Source of the DNA: Tetrahymena elliotti 4EA
Taxonomy: Eukaryota; Ciliophora; Oligohymenophorea; Hymenostomatida; Tetrahymenidae
DNA: 64,000 nucleotides
NCBI GenBank assembly: GCA_000231825.2
Contig: JH720303.1
Coordinates: 1,140,574-1,204,573, forward strand
Direction: 5' to 3'
Both the position numbers and the translations under genes were made by a program. The notes below the pieces were generated by a model. It ran no database searches, had not been told where the DNA came from, and was given only the letters and a program-made list of their open reading frames with translations. Shown one piece after another: positions 63,609-64,000 of the stretch (positions are counted from its first letter, which is position 1; each line of letters starts with the position of its first letter).

Positions 63609-64000
63609 TTCTAATTTACTTTTTTTTAATAAATATTTTGTTTGATAAAAATTTTATTTTAAATAAATAAAAGACTTTTAGAAGAATTTAAGAAAGATAA
63701 GAAGTTAAGTTTTAAGAATAGTAAAAAAATTTATATATATAAATATTTACAACATTAATATATTTTTAGTATTTATTTGTTATTATATTATTGAAAAACA
63801 AAATAAAAGCAATTCTAGTTATTAATAAAATGAGATTATGTAAAAATAATTATATTTTCAGTTGGATAGCTGTTAAATTTTATGCTTAAAAATGTGATAA
63901 AATTATTTTATTGCAGAATATCCCTTATATCCTTCAATTTATAATTATTTGTAATTCAATATTATTTTGATGTCATTATATTTAGTTATTAAATATTTGA
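63609..64000. other. AT-rich sequence at the right edge
   Basis: Upstream of the zinc-finger gene; no feature recognised before the window ends. Confidence 0.6.

Noticed and set aside
1..64000. tRNA, rRNA, CRISPR, transposase or integrase genes
   Set aside because: No tRNA T-loop context, no rRNA blocks, no spaced direct repeats and no transposase motifs were seen by eye; a tRNAscan/Rfam run would be needed to exclude small RNAs fully.

Overview
The window is nuclear DNA of a ciliate, most likely a Tetrahymena-like oligohymenophorean macronuclear chromosome. TAA and TAG read as glutamine throughout and TGA is the only stop. TAA occupies conserved Gln positions, for example the RIO1 kinase DVSQS motif (60856-60858) and the TBC Gln finger (46939-46941). 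The DNA is very AT-rich, introns are GTA...TAG and mostly 40-170 nt, and intergenic DNA is almost pure A+T. Genes must be read with the ciliate code, because standard-code reading frames shatter every one of them.

Layout: (1) <1-5476 (+), 3' part of a Cys-rich/EGF/GPS membrane receptor of polycystin-1 type. (2) 6306-8855 (+), coiled-coil protein of unknown function. (3) 9113-10630 (-), leucine-rich-repeat protein. (4) 11232-12509 (-), LIV-1 type ZIP metal transporter. (5) 12510-14728, a gap holding an odd 542-codon TGA-free frame. (6) 14729-16027 (+), Gln/Lys/Ser-rich unknown. (7) 16820-18691 (+) and 20025-21861 (-), tail-to-tail genes that both encode a FYVE-like zinc finger, a degenerate TBC domain and a coiled coil; a G+C-richer unexplained island lies between them near 19.0-19.2 kb. 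(8) 22604-26508 (+), UTP13/TBL3 WD40 protein. (9) 26937-28364 (-), HAT1 histone acetyltransferase. (10) 29510-40147 (+), a giant gene with a Virilizer (VIRMA) N-terminal domain, an RS domain and a Pro/Gln/Asn-rich tail. (11) 41143-43138 (-), class I DNA photolyase. (12) 44119-47553 (+), F-BAR plus TBC fusion. (13) 47941-50455 (+), coiled-coil unknown. (14) 51371-54346 (-), CEP192/SPD-2-like protein. (15) 55435-58964 (+), coiled-coil protein with NPF motifs. (16) 59818-61737 (+), RIO1 kinase. (17) 62353-63608 (-), small ciliate-type zinc-finger protein.

Genes stand singly, with no operons. Several functions group loosely: two 40S ribosome-biogenesis factors (UTP13, RIO1), three TBC-domain proteins (one apparently active, two apparently inactive), a presumed mRNA m6A-writer scaffold, and chromatin or DNA maintenance (HAT1, photolyase). 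I saw no tRNA, rRNA, CRISPR array, transposase or telomere. Intron boundaries were placed by eye from frame continuity and GT/AG sites. Gene 5' ends are predicted ATGs without transcript support.
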